Notes under the pieces: model-generated | Told to the model about the DNA's origin: nothing | What the model saw: only the letters and a program-made list of their open reading frames with translations | Database searches by the model: none | Part shown: positions 34,685 through 43,509 of the stretch, piece after piece | Layout of the letters: each line of letters opens with the position of its first letter | Position numbering within the stretch: the first letter of the stretch is position 1 | Program-made: the position numbers and the translations under genes | Source: COE1 sp949066965 | GTDB lineage: Bacteria > Bacillota > Clostridia > Lachnospirales > Lachnospiraceae | Assembly (NCBI GenBank): GCA_949066965.1 | Contig: CARTDA010000019.1 | Span: 3,482 to 67,481 of the forward strand | Length of the DNA stretch: 64,000 nt | Reading direction: 5' to 3'

Positions 34685-34710
34685 AACGTTCCTTTCAAAT
34701 AAATATGCAT

Positions 34711-35685
34711 CTATTCTAACCAGTTGTTTTTAATAACCACTTCCCTAAATCGCTTATCATGTACAATATGATAATCATATACAGCTCTTGCCTTATAATA
34801 ATGCCATTTAGCAACAACAAATCTTAAGGTCGATTCCCCTAGCAATGTTTTTGCGATAATATCCTTACAGTCTTTCAAATACGCCTTAAAATATCCTTTA
34901 TACCGAAAAAAAAGATTTTTTTTATCAAAAGTTTTTTTTCTATATTCCCCATAACTTATTGTATTTCCTGCATTAGCCATTACTTTATTAATATGCTTTT
35001 GTGTCATTCGTTTTGGCGGAATCATATGATATATTACTGACTTACCCACATATGCCATCTTCCACTTATTTTTTAATATATCTTGATTAAGCCCCGTTTC
35101 ACCATCACCCAAACACACATCCCTGATGTAGTCCGGATGAAACCCACCCGTTTCAAAAAACGTTTCACGTCGTATTGCTTCATGACAGCTAAATACTCCC
35201 ATGTCATAAGCCCCTATTATTATCCTCCTTCCCAAATCATTTAAACTAAGTAGGTAATTTATACAAAATTTACTAATCCACTTAGGAGGAGATACTTCCC
35301 ATTTAGGCAGCACTTTTCCTGTCGCACATCCAATCTTATCGTTGCGCTCAAATATCGGAATCAGATTTTTTAACAGGTCTGGCTCTGCCAGCATATCATC
35401 ATCCGTAAAATACAAGATATCACCCCTTGCTGTTTTTGCAGCAGAATTTCTCGCATAATGAGCTCCCTGTCTGCCCTCAAACATATATCTTACTTTTTTT
35501 TCACTATATTTTTCCACATAGTCTAAAACAACCTCTTTTACGTTATCTGTTGAGTTGTTGTCACAAACAATAATTTCAAACTTATCCTCAGGATAATTCT
35601 GTTGCAAAAAGCTATCCAATGTATATTTAATGCTATGTGCACGATTATATGTTGGAATAATTATGGAAACAAACAATTTACACAT
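34711..35685 (-). CDS. GT2 glycosyltransferase
   Basis: The 324-residue protein carries VSIIIPTYNRAHSIKYTL, IVCDNNSTDNVKEVV, the metal site YFTDDDMLAEP, GCATGKVLPKW and FFETGGFHPDYI followed by GDGETGLNQDI, typical of family 2 enzymes. The C-terminal region is Lys/Phe/Tyr-rich and may sit at the membrane. No GxG module. AGGGAG precedes the start. It is the first gene downstream of the AT-rich segment that includes the Kps-like and radical SAM genes. Confidence 0.85.
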   Translation of the reverse strand: MCKLFVSIIIPTYNRAHSIKYTLDSFLQQNYPEDKFEIIVCDNNSTDNVKEVVLDYVEKYSEKKVRYMFEGRQGAHYARNSAAKTARGDILYFTDDDMLAEPDLLKNLIPIFERNDKIGCATGKVLPKWEVSPPKWISKFCINYLLSLNDLGRRIIIGAYDMGVFSCHEAIRRETFFETGGFHPDYIRDVCLGDGETGLNQDILKNKWKMAYVGKSVIYHMIPPKRMTQKHINKVMANAGNTISYGEYRKKTFDKKNLFFRYKGYFKAYLKDCKDIIAKTLLGESTLRFVVAKWHYYKARAVYDYHIVHDKRFREVVIKNNWLE

Positions 35686-35722
35686 TTATTTCTTCTCCCT
35701 ACAAATTCGTTTATCATCCTAA

Positions 35723-36025
35723 TTATTTATTTCTATAGAAAAAACTCAAATATGGTCTCCACGGTATTGCAGCCTGATAACATCCATACATTCTGCATTG
35801 GTATCTATCACTTAATTTCATAACTATATTTTTGATTCGTAGTGCATTATAATAAGAGTGATATGTTGCTATACATAGTTTTGGGCAAACACTAAACCTC
35901 CAAAATAATCCTTCGCTTTTTAATTTTATTGCGGGGCTCTTTCCTTTACCTGATATATCCAAAAGACCACCTATAAATTCATTTATTGTGTATAAATAAT
36001 ACTTTTTACCAAGTTCTATAGCCAT
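35723..36025 (-). CDS. Small hypothetical protein
   Basis: About 100 residues, unrecognised. The ATG at 36025 overlaps the stop of the upstream Kps-like gene by one base and GGAGGGTG stands just before it, so it is probably translated. It is basic, with several Tyr, Trp and Cys residues (RYQCRMYGCYQAAIPWRPYL). The short length and the abrupt end suggest it could also be the N-terminal fragment of a longer lost protein. Confidence 0.5.
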   Translation of the reverse strand: MAIELGKKYYLYTINEFIGGLLDISGKGKSPAIKLKSEGLFWRFSVCPKLCIATYHSYYNALRIKNIVMKLSDRYQCRMYGCYQAAIPWRPYLSFFYRNK

Positions 36026-37932
36026 CAATCACCCTCCAATCTATAAGGGGGAAATCTATATTCAGAAAGGATAGCCTCCTTTTCTAAAATAGACTCACAT
36101 ATATAATCCCATACTTTATTTTGCCCTGGCAGCAATTCAGACACATCACTCATTTTTATTCTAACCCCTTTTCCATATGAAAATGTATAAAAGGGAATCG
36201 GAAGCATATAAATAAAGTAGTACAGCAGAAAAAATTTTTCTGCCTGCCGCACCATTATTTTTACTTTCTCATCTGGCATTTCGGAATTCATTAACGAAAT
36301 TATCTGACTCTCATATTCTTTGATATTTACTGGATCATAGGTAAATCCTTTCCCACTATATGGCGCCTTTGCAACTGTAATAGTCGGAATTGCATTACAG
36401 CACATCTCCAACCCGACTGTACTTGTATATACTATTCCCAAGTTTACTTGCTCAAACAAGTCATATGCACTGACTGGCGCATCACCATCTATCAATATTA
36501 CATTTTCAGGCAATTGATAATTATATTTTTCCAAAACAATTGTGCATATCCTTTCACGCGCTTCAGGAAGTAATTTATGGACTTCTCCTGGATGTGCTTT
36601 TACAATTAACTGCCATTCTGTATGTTTTGAAAATAAATCTATTGTATATAATATCCAGTCTATTATGCTTTCGAATACTACATTTTTATCAATTGCTGCC
36701 GCATCCCATGTTATGTTAGCCGCAAGTAACGCAGTCTTCCTCCCCCCCCTAATTTTTCCGTAAACAGCTTCTTTATTTACTTGCCTCGCTGACTTCAACG
36801 GATCTGCGGTATTAATCGCCATATCCCTTCCGTATCTTCTATTAAAAACATAATTCTTTATAAAATTTGTCTCCTTATCATTTAACATTTGTCTAGAAAA
36901 TGCTTTCCATGCTGATTCCAAATGCATCTCAATAACTGGTACGTTCATTGCATAAGAATAGGTATCTTTTTTAAAATCACCATATCCATTATAAAAAGAT
37001 ATGCCTTTGTTTTTTGCAATGAACTCCAAAATTGACCATGGATAATAAAAACTATCATTAGAATATATTATCTCCGGCTTGACATCCTCTACCATTTTCA
37101 CGGATGCAATGCACATTATTATTACATTATATGCCAAACTCCTTATTTCTCTTTCTTCCTCTTTGTTCCAACTGCTTTTATAAGATATAAGCTGATTATT
37201 ATAATATGTTCTTAAAGCCCACCTCCCTATAGGAAAATATTCATATTCCCATTTCGTAATAGAGTCAATATTCAACTTTCGTACGTATTCCCTTGCAATC
37301 TTCCTTTCATCACTTGTAATATAATCTTTTGCAGATACTACATTAAAATTCCCCCATTCTGTCCAGACCCTTTCGTTAAACCTTCTACACTTATTGCAAT
37401 TATGTGTATGATTAACTGACATATTTGCAATATCGGTAACATTGTTCCCCCATACACCACCATATACGGAACACTGTAGTTCTTGAATTTCTCCGCAGAC
37501 TGCCGGAATTATCTCGGCTCCTCGAAGCCGCAACGACTCAGCCAGCAAATAATCATGCACCCTGCAATTTGCATGTACCAAAAAGCAATATCCAAACAAA
37601 ATTCTCGGTTTACCACCTTTTTGCCAATTATATCTACCTATTTCACGCATTATCAGTTCCAAATCAATATCAAAAAGAGGAATAATTTTTTCGCCACTTA
37701 TAGAAAACTCATAATTTAATCTGTCATAAATTTCATCAAAATACAGACGAGAAGATATCACAATATAATCATATTGCATTTTATTAATAATGTAGGGACT
37801 TTCCACTTTTTTTCCATCAATTACTGCGCCCTGCTTATCCTGATTTGAATCTACTAGTGTATATTTAAAATTTTTTATCAAATGTTTATACTCAATATAA
37901 TCTTTACCTGCCCCCCATACTACCAAATTCAT
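36025..37932 (-). CDS. Kps/Cap-type glycan synthesis protein with N-terminal GxG module
   Basis: The 635-residue protein has the module at 1-105 (MNLVVWGAGKDYIEY; LVDSNQDKQG; YIVISSRLYF), then a long GT-B-like region resembling capsule polysaccharide proteins of the KpsS/KpsC group: IYSNDSFYYPWSILEFIA, WQLIVKAHPGEVHKLLP and IVYTSTVGLEMCCNAIPTI. It probably transfers sugars during surface polymer synthesis. It contains a G8 tract at 36742-36749 (about codon 395), a place where slippage would break the frame. It overlaps the radical SAM gene by 29 bases. Confidence 0.8.
   Translation of the reverse strand: MNLVVWGAGKDYIEYKHLIKNFKYTLVDSNQDKQGAVIDGKKVESPYIINKMQYDYIVISSRLYFDEIYDRLNYEFSISGEKIIPLFDIDLELIMREIGRYNWQKGGKPRILFGYCFLVHANCRVHDYLLAESLRLRGAEIIPAVCGEIQELQCSVYGGVWGNNVTDIANMSVNHTHNCNKCRRFNERVWTEWGNFNVVSAKDYITSDERKIAREYVRKLNIDSITKWEYEYFPIGRWALRTYYNNQLISYKSSWNKEEEREIRSLAYNVIIMCIASVKMVEDVKPEIIYSNDSFYYPWSILEFIAKNKGISFYNGYGDFKKDTYSYAMNVPVIEMHLESAWKAFSRQMLNDKETNFIKNYVFNRRYGRDMAINTADPLKSARQVNKEAVYGKIRGGRKTALLAANITWDAAAIDKNVVFESIIDWILYTIDLFSKHTEWQLIVKAHPGEVHKLLPEARERICTIVLEKYNYQLPENVILIDGDAPVSAYDLFEQVNLGIVYTSTVGLEMCCNAIPTITVAKAPYSGKGFTYDPVNIKEYESQIISLMNSEMPDEKVKIMVRQAEKFFLLYYFIYMLPIPFYTFSYGKGVRIKMSDVSELLPGQNKVWDYICESILEKEAILSEYRFPPYRLEGD
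36742..36749. repeat. G8 homopolymer in the Kps-like gene
   Basis: Eight C on plus, eight G on the coding strand, encoding part of KIRGGRKT. Change by one base would truncate the protein mid-domain, giving an on/off switch. Confidence 0.6.
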
Positions 37933-38896
37933 TATTCCCTCTCCTATTTAAACGCATAGTTTTATGATATTTTTTTAGTGCCCAATCTCTGCTAACCTGT
38001 TCTCCCGGCATACACTGCTCCAGCTTATCCCACATATATGATTTGCAATAATTACAGGCAACAATGCTCCTTCTGTTTAATAATGCAAAAAAACTTTTAC
38101 GCATTTCCTTTTTTGTCTTATGAAGTCTTAAATTAATATAATCCTTTTTATCTGCCTGAAATATTTTCAAATCACTCCCATTAGAAGATCTGGGGCATAT
38201 ATGAACCTCTCCATCCAGCATGCTAATACAATCTAATTTGCAGTTTTTTAATATCAATTCCAAATCTTTCTGCGATTTATCTTGAAACAAAAAATCTGCC
38301 TGTTTTGTCCAAACCAAGTTTTTATTTGTAGTATATTTTATCCTGTTATGTCTTAATTGCCGAATCAGTTTCTCATAATTTCTCGATACTTTTCCATAAT
38401 TACTAATATCAACAGAAACTCTTTTGTCCTTTAAAATTTCAAGGATGTCATTTTGAAACAACAATGTTCCATTTGTAACAATTTGAATATTTTTTATGTT
38501 ATCATTTTTCTTAATCCCTTCTAATATTTCTTTCAATTGCGGGTGCAACAAAGGTTCTCCGCCTAATATTCTAAACATTTCTATTTTTTCGGTTATTTGA
38601 CATAAACGATAAACATCATTAATCAGGGATTTACCATCCAGGAATTCTCCATATTCATAATATTGAATCAAATTAGCACAGTTCTTACATCTTAAAGAAC
38701 ATTTTGTTGTTATTGGCAGCTCTACATAATTAAGATAAATCTTGTGCAAAAAAAGCTTATTAACCATCGTTATGAATAATGCTACCCATTGTCTTATCTC
38801 AGACTTAGCCAAAGAAAATGGAGTGTTCTTTGAAAAAAATTTATATATATTCCGTTCATACAAATTGAATCGATTCAAAATCCTTTTTTTTTGCAT
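37904..38896 (-). CDS. Radical SAM protein with extra C-terminal cysteines
   Basis: The radical SAM motif is CSLRCKNCA (CxxxCxxC). The SAM loop MFRILGGEPLLHP and VTNGTLL support this. More Cys pairs follow: CKLDCISM, EVHICPRSS and ACNYCKSYMW, likely binding an auxiliary Fe-S cluster of SPASM or twitch type. It may modify a sugar or a peptide; neighbours are a beta-propeller-like protein and a methyltransferase. The ATG at 38896 has AAAGGAA and is used instead of 38917. Right after the start codon is an A9 tract, a likely slippage site. Confidence 0.85.
   Translation of the reverse strand: MQKKRILNRFNLYERNIYKFFSKNTPFSLAKSEIRQWVALFITMVNKLFLHKIYLNYVELPITTKCSLRCKNCANLIQYYEYGEFLDGKSLINDVYRLCQITEKIEMFRILGGEPLLHPQLKEILEGIKKNDNIKNIQIVTNGTLLFQNDILEILKDKRVSVDISNYGKVSRNYEKLIRQLRHNRIKYTTNKNLVWTKQADFLFQDKSQKDLELILKNCKLDCISMLDGEVHICPRSSNGSDLKIFQADKKDYINLRLHKTKKEMRKSFFALLNRRSIVACNYCKSYMWDKLEQCMPGEQVSRDWALKKYHKTMRLNRRGNNEFGSMGGR
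38884..38892. repeat. A9 tract at the start of the radical SAM gene
   Basis: Nine A on the coding strand (codons 2-5, MQKKR). A one-base change would stop translation almost at once, so it is a strong candidate for an on/off switch. Confidence 0.6.
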
Positions 38897-38910
38897 ATTA
38901 TTTTCCTTTA

Positions 38911-40224
38911 TCAACAATTTTCATAAATGATTTTTCCCCTGTTATCCAATCCGTTTCCATTCTGGTTTAATACACCTGAGTTATTTATTAAATAATCTAA
39001 CGTTTCAGTAAACGGAGTTTCTTCTATCAATACAACGCCAAGGTCTTTATGGAAATAGTTATTTCTTCGTTTCTCATATTTTTCATATTCATCATAAAAC
39101 AACATCCCCTCTATCGTCTTTTCCGACCACCCTGTCGAATCCGAAACAGCTGCCAAAAAATGTTTTATTCCACCATCCATAATGCACTTTGTCGTTCTGT
39201 CTGAACGAACAAAAAAAAGAGAGAGACCATTTTTTTTAACAACACCATTAACAGTATGATATTCAAAGTTTGTATATTGTCTCTCCTTATCTGAATATCT
39301 GATAATCTCAAAATCCTCTTCAATATTGTTGCAGTTAATTTTTAATACAGTACTTTCCTGACTTAGAAACAGCCACAGCCATCCCCCCTCAAAAATACTG
39401 CTTACAAAAAGATCTGTTCTCCCTTTCTCCAACCCATATGCTGTTAAAGTATCCAATTCCTGAATAACTTTTCCGCTGCAATCCACTTTTAACAGCTTTC
39501 CATCATCCATTCCACACCAGAAAAACCTTCCGTCATAACTCAATGTACATACATACCCAGACTTTCCTGGCATCTCAATAAACTCATATTTATTTTCATC
39601 CAAATAATATTTGAATAAACCACTATGCTGAATTGATGCCAGGTAAACCGCATTTTGAATCGCCACCATGTCAAAACCAAATAAAAAATCAGATTCTTTG
39701 CCCCACATCCTGATATATGCATCATACCAGTCATCATGAACAATAAGCCTATCTTTTTCAAGATCATATTCCACAATGTATGAGACATACCCTGGAAACA
39801 AAAAAAACTGATTACCATATATAATTGAATTGGTAAACTTACATTCAAAGCCGCAGCTATTTTTAGGAATGGGCAATGGAACGGACACAAATGTTTTACT
39901 TTTCATATCATAGACAGCAATATTCTCGGCACTCAATGGAGTAAATACCAGCTTGTCCTTATATTGATGCACCTTTCCATATAATTGTTTTCCAAACAAA
40001 TTCTCATCCTTAAAGTTTCCCAAAAAATTCAGTTTTTTTTCTGATATAAAATATTCATATAATCCATTAAAATTTCCTGCTGAAAATATAATTCTATCTT
40101 CGTCAAGATAAAAATCATTGAACCATAAAATATTTCCATCAGGATAATTGTCCTGTAATCTCACGCCTTGAGCACCCCCATTTGGACTCCAAATGCTATT
40201 TAAACAACACTGCTTATTGTTCAT
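38911..40224 (-). CDS. Cytoplasmic beta-propeller-like protein of unknown function
   Basis: The 437-residue protein contains repeated blade-like units of about 45 residues: NILWFNDFYLDEDRIIFS, LYEYFISEKKLNFLG, VYDMKSKTFVSVPLP, IVEYDLEKDRLIVHD, LFKYYLDENKYEFIEM and FFWCGMDDGKLLKVD. Each alternates short strands with aromatic residues, as in WD/YncE/NHL-type propellers. No signal peptide, so it is probably cytoplasmic, perhaps a binding platform or lyase. It is flanked by the radical SAM gene and a methyltransferase gene that overlap or nearly touch it. No family could be named. Confidence 0.7.
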   Translation of the reverse strand: MNNKQCCLNSIWSPNGGAQGVRLQDNYPDGNILWFNDFYLDEDRIIFSAGNFNGLYEYFISEKKLNFLGNFKDENLFGKQLYGKVHQYKDKLVFTPLSAENIAVYDMKSKTFVSVPLPIPKNSCGFECKFTNSIIYGNQFFLFPGYVSYIVEYDLEKDRLIVHDDWYDAYIRMWGKESDFLFGFDMVAIQNAVYLASIQHSGLFKYYLDENKYEFIEMPGKSGYVCTLSYDGRFFWCGMDDGKLLKVDCSGKVIQELDTLTAYGLEKGRTDLFVSSIFEGGWLWLFLSQESTVLKINCNNIEEDFEIIRYSDKERQYTNFEYHTVNGVVKKNGLSLFFVRSDRTTKCIMDGGIKHFLAAVSDSTGWSEKTIEGMLFYDEYEKYEKRRNNYFHKDLGVVLIEETPFTETLDYLINNSGVLNQNGNGLDNRGKIIYENC

Positions 40225-40943
40225 ATTTCTTTCTTAATCTTAGCCAAATAAAAATTATGTACTAATTGAAGACCATTTAGTATCATTTTTTCATCATCTG
40301 AAATATTAATTGTCCAACTTCTCAATGGGTCATTATTATGCTTTGGGATATCAATTTCGATATGAAATGGAAGAAATTCAATACTACATCCAATTTCATT
40401 ACAATACTTTTTTAAGCTATATATAGAAAAATAATTCCACCCGCGTTCCCAGTCACATTCCCTATCAGAATACTTTGACCGTATAATGATATCCAGATTC
40501 TCAGGATTAAAAATCCCAAAAATATAAAGAAATCCATTTTTCTTTAGAAAATCCAAAGCATTTTGAATGATTGGTCTAAAATCGTCAAATATGCTAAGAA
40601 CCCCCAACATCGTCACAAAATCGCAATCCTGCAGTTCTCCCATTTTGTCGCTATATGTATCTGGACTTGAAATATCCCCTAATACTGTTTTAATTCCTTG
40701 TTCTGTATTAACTCTTTCCAGCAATTCAGGTAGTATATCTATTCCAATTAATTCTGCATTTTGATAGGCATTTCTTAGAAAAAACAGAAAACTTCCCGTC
40801 CCACATCCTATGTCTATCATTTTGAAACTTTCTGCGTTAAAATCCTTCGATATCTCTCTTTCAATAAACTTAAAATACTCTTTTGGTCTTTCTTTATAGT
40901 CCTCATTTAAATACAAATAATCGTGTGTTCTTTCGACTTTCAT
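40221..40943 (-). CDS. Class I SAM methyltransferase
   Basis: The 240-residue protein has FKMIDIGCGTGSFLFFLR, LIGIDILPELLERV, KTVLGDISSP and DFVTMLGVLSIFDD, typical of a small-molecule methyltransferase. GGAG stands eight bases before the ATG at 40943 (a GTG at 40946 is also possible). The stop overlaps the start of the propeller gene (ATGA), so the two are translated together. The substrate is probably a sugar or the product of the radical SAM enzyme. Confidence 0.82.
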   Translation of the reverse strand: MKVERTHDYLYLNEDYKERPKEYFKFIEREISKDFNAESFKMIDIGCGTGSFLFFLRNAYQNAELIGIDILPELLERVNTEQGIKTVLGDISSPDTYSDKMGELQDCDFVTMLGVLSIFDDFRPIIQNALDFLKKNGFLYIFGIFNPENLDIIIRSKYSDRECDWERGWNYFSIYSLKKYCNEIGCSIEFLPFHIEIDIPKHNNDPLRSWTINISDDEKMILNGLQLVHNFYLAKIKKEI

Positions 40944-40976
40944 CACTCATTCTCCATGTCAAAAAATTTATCCTGC

Positions 40977-42086
40977 TTATTTCCATACTGGGTTTTTCAG
41001 TATCCATTCACCAAAATCATTTTTTTCAAACAGATCCCTGTTGTAAAACTTGTCCACTATACTCCAAAATTCCGTCTCGGAATATCCACAAAATTCACAA
41101 AAATCCCTGACACATAACGGATCCAGAAATGCATCATGCTTTTTTACCAGTTCGATTGCTTCATGCCTGTTAATCAATCCATAACGAACATATCTGGACG
41201 CATAATCTGTCGCAAAAGCATGTCCAAATTTAGGATACTTCATCCAGGGATGAACAAGATACGCACGGCTGTCCACCTGGTCAAAATTTTCAATATGCTG
41301 GCTTCTGTCCCACTCATGCTGCAAATCATGAAATCCCCTGGATTTTGCAAATTGATAATTACTGACACTATTCCATTCTTTGAAATAGGATATATAAATT
41401 GGATCCAATTGCTCCATTTCTTCATGAGAAGGCGCTTTAAGCATAGACAGCGATCTCACATCAATTCCAATATCCTGCAGCTCTTTATCTTCAATGTCGC
41501 TTGCTACTCCATTATTTAACTGGCCTTTTGCGGAATATGTCTCTTCACCATCATTTCCGCCATACTCATAGCTCACATTCTCACCATATACCAATAATGG
41601 CGTATTAAATTGCAAAGCCATAATTAAGGGATATGTATAAATCAGCCTGTCGATAAACCAAGTGGGCTTTCCATACTTTTCAAACGTATATTTCATTACT
41701 TTTTTCTGCGTTTTGATATCGGGCTTCAAGCTAATTATATTGCACCCAAATTCTTCAGAAAGATTTTGGATGTTATGTTTTCCAGCCTCGGTCATTTTGA
41801 AATTATCCTCGACACTAAAAAGTATCGGGTTCATTTTCATGACTTCTTTCATCAAAAAAACCTGATAATGACTGTCTTTTCCACCGCTCACCGCAATGGC
41901 ACAATCATAGCCAGTTCCATTCATTCCGCGATACTTATCACATATTTTTTCAAATTCTTTCTGCCTTTTGTTCCAGTCTGTCAACTTTCTTTTCTCGTAC
42001 GATTGACAAGCAGAACACACTCCTTCCCCATTAAAAGTAATTCCCGGTCTTGTATCCGGCATGACACATCTTTTGCAATACCTCAT
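40977..42086 (-). CDS. N-acetyl sugar amidotransferase (PseA/WbpG-like)
   Basis: A PP-loop (AIAVSGGKDSHYQVF) follows a Cys4-type N-terminal element (RYCKRCVMPDTRP; CSACQSYEKR). The middle block YGENVSYEYGGNDGEETYS and the C-terminal CVRDFCEFCGYSETEFW are family features. PseA converts pseudaminic acid derivatives to acetamidino forms; WbpG-type enzymes amidate bacillosamine-like sugars. Here it adjoins the nonulosonate genes, so it probably makes an acetamidino sugar or its precursor. It needs a glutaminase partner (HisH-like), not seen in this window. AGGGAG precedes the start. Confidence 0.88.
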   Translation of the reverse strand: MRYCKRCVMPDTRPGITFNGEGVCSACQSYEKRKLTDWNKRQKEFEKICDKYRGMNGTGYDCAIAVSGGKDSHYQVFLMKEVMKMNPILFSVEDNFKMTEAGKHNIQNLSEEFGCNIISLKPDIKTQKKVMKYTFEKYGKPTWFIDRLIYTYPLIMALQFNTPLLVYGENVSYEYGGNDGEETYSAKGQLNNGVASDIEDKELQDIGIDVRSLSMLKAPSHEEMEQLDPIYISYFKEWNSVSNYQFAKSRGFHDLQHEWDRSQHIENFDQVDSRAYLVHPWMKYPKFGHAFATDYASRYVRYGLINRHEAIELVKKHDAFLDPLCVRDFCEFCGYSETEFWSIVDKFYNRDLFEKNDFGEWILKNPVWK

Positions 42087-42097
42087 CTTCTACTCCC

Positions 42098-42787
42098 TTA
42101 CCCATTCTGTCTCTTTAATAAAAAATCCGCGTACTCAAAATCCAGTTCTGTATCGATGTCAATGGATTCTCTCTGTTTCATTATGTAAGCATATGAATTT
42201 TCACCATAAAAGGATCTTATTTCTTTTAAGGCAGTTACTTTTGATATATAAATTGCCCCATTTAATCTGTAAAATTTTTGCAGCTCCTGTCTTCTTAAAT
42301 TATTTTCACTCTTAATAAATTCAAACAGACTCCAATCATCTGGTAATATACCGCTCAATAATGGACTATGTTCACACTCACATACACTGACAACTGAATC
42401 AGCATTTTTTTCATAAAATAAATCAAAAGCTTCATTAAGATTTTTATATGTCCTCAGTGGCGATGTCGGCTGAAGCATGACAATATTGTCAAAGTACTTT
42501 TCTCTTTTTTCATATTCATCCAATACTTCCAACAACACATCTACTGATTTCGACATATCTTCTGAATTTCTATTACTTCTTAAAAATGGCACAACTGCAC
42601 CAAACTTCTTAGCTATGTCTGCATATACATCACTATCTGTCGATACCATCACCTCATCAATATAATGACTTTGCAATGCACTTTCTATTGTATAGGCAAT
42701 TAAAGGTTTACCATTTAATTGCCTTATATTTTTATTTTTTATGCCTTTTGAGCCGCTGCGTGCTGTTATAACTGCTAATGTATTCAT
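42098..42787 (-). CDS. legF: CMP-nonulosonate synthetase (LegF/NeuA family)
   Basis: The 229-residue protein begins with LAVITARSGSKGIKNKNIRQLNGKPLI, the CMP-sugar synthetase P-loop, and has VMVSTDSDVYADIAK and VMLQPTSPLRTYKN. It activates a nonulosonic acid with CTP. The family includes NeuA, PseF and LegF. Because LegB-, LegI- and LegG-like enzymes are present just upstream, LegF is the best assignment. It acts in the cytoplasm and makes the donor for the transfer step. Confidence 0.88.
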   Translation of the reverse strand: MNTLAVITARSGSKGIKNKNIRQLNGKPLIAYTIESALQSHYIDEVMVSTDSDVYADIAKKFGAVVPFLRSNRNSEDMSKSVDVLLEVLDEYEKREKYFDNIVMLQPTSPLRTYKNLNEAFDLFYEKNADSVVSVCECEHSPLLSGILPDDWSLFEFIKSENNLRRQELQKFYRLNGAIYISKVTALKEIRSFYGENSYAYIMKQRESIDIDTELDFEYADFLLKRQNG

Positions 42788-42799
42788 ATTTCTGCCCCA

Positions 42800-43459
42800 T
42801 TACTCAATTTCTTTTATCACCCTAAATGCCTCCGCAAATAACACGCCCGCCTGTGTTCCTCTGACAGCGGCTAATGATTTTATTGTGTCTATACTCCTAG
42901 GAAAAGGAACATCTCCCAATTCCGTATCATATATACTAAGTGCTTCTATTTTTTTATCCATATAATCTGTAATATCCACATATAAATTGGGTTTAAATAT
43001 ATCATATGGCATCCCAAAATCCGTTTCAGAAACTATTTCCATTGTCAATATTCTTTTAATGTAACTCCTGCGAAAAATTTTTGAGCATGCATATGCTGAT
43101 TCAAATACATATTTATGGTCAGAATGTACATCATTATAATCAGGTAAAATAATGCAATCAGGCTTAATCTTATCAAATACTGTGCCTATAGAACTAACAA
43201 GTTCTGACTTAATATTGTCACTTAATTCTGCTGGTGGATATCCTAAATTTATAAATTCTTTAAATTGATAAAATTCTCTTATTGCCTCAATCTGTTTTTT
43301 TCGATTCGATACATACTCCTTACTATACCTATCCCCAGACTTTACATCAGTCACATTTAGCCAATACATTTCATTTCCCAAATTCCTTAATTTTGAAATG
43401 CTTCCTCCTGCCCCTAAGGTCTCATCATCAGGGTGCGGAGATACTACTAAAACTTTCAT
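42800..43459 (-). CDS. PIG-L family deacetylase
   Basis: The 219-residue protein opens KVLVVSPHPDDETLGAGGSI, the PHPDDE zinc motif. CIILPDYNDVHSDHKYVFESA adds the second zinc His. This family removes N-acetyl groups from GlcNAc-type substrates. In this operon it may de-acylate a nonulosonate intermediate, which could then be formylated by one of the two formyltransferases. GAGGAAAAAA stands before the ATG. It lies between the legF gene and a formyltransferase gene. Confidence 0.88.
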   Translation of the reverse strand: MKVLVVSPHPDDETLGAGGSISKLRNLGNEMYWLNVTDVKSGDRYSKEYVSNRKKQIEAIREFYQFKEFINLGYPPAELSDNIKSELVSSIGTVFDKIKPDCIILPDYNDVHSDHKYVFESAYACSKIFRRSYIKRILTMEIVSETDFGMPYDIFKPNLYVDITDYMDKKIEALSIYDTELGDVPFPRSIDTIKSLAAVRGTQAGVLFAEAFRVIKEIE

Positions 43460-43509
43460 TGTATTTTTTCCTCATATTTTCTTACCCAATACATACCAAA
43501 ACACAAAAC

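Noticed and set aside
39220..39245. A8/T8 and CT repeats in the propeller gene as a phase-variation site
   Set aside because: Eight A or T are common in this AT-rich block, so they are weaker evidence than the G10 and A10 tracts.
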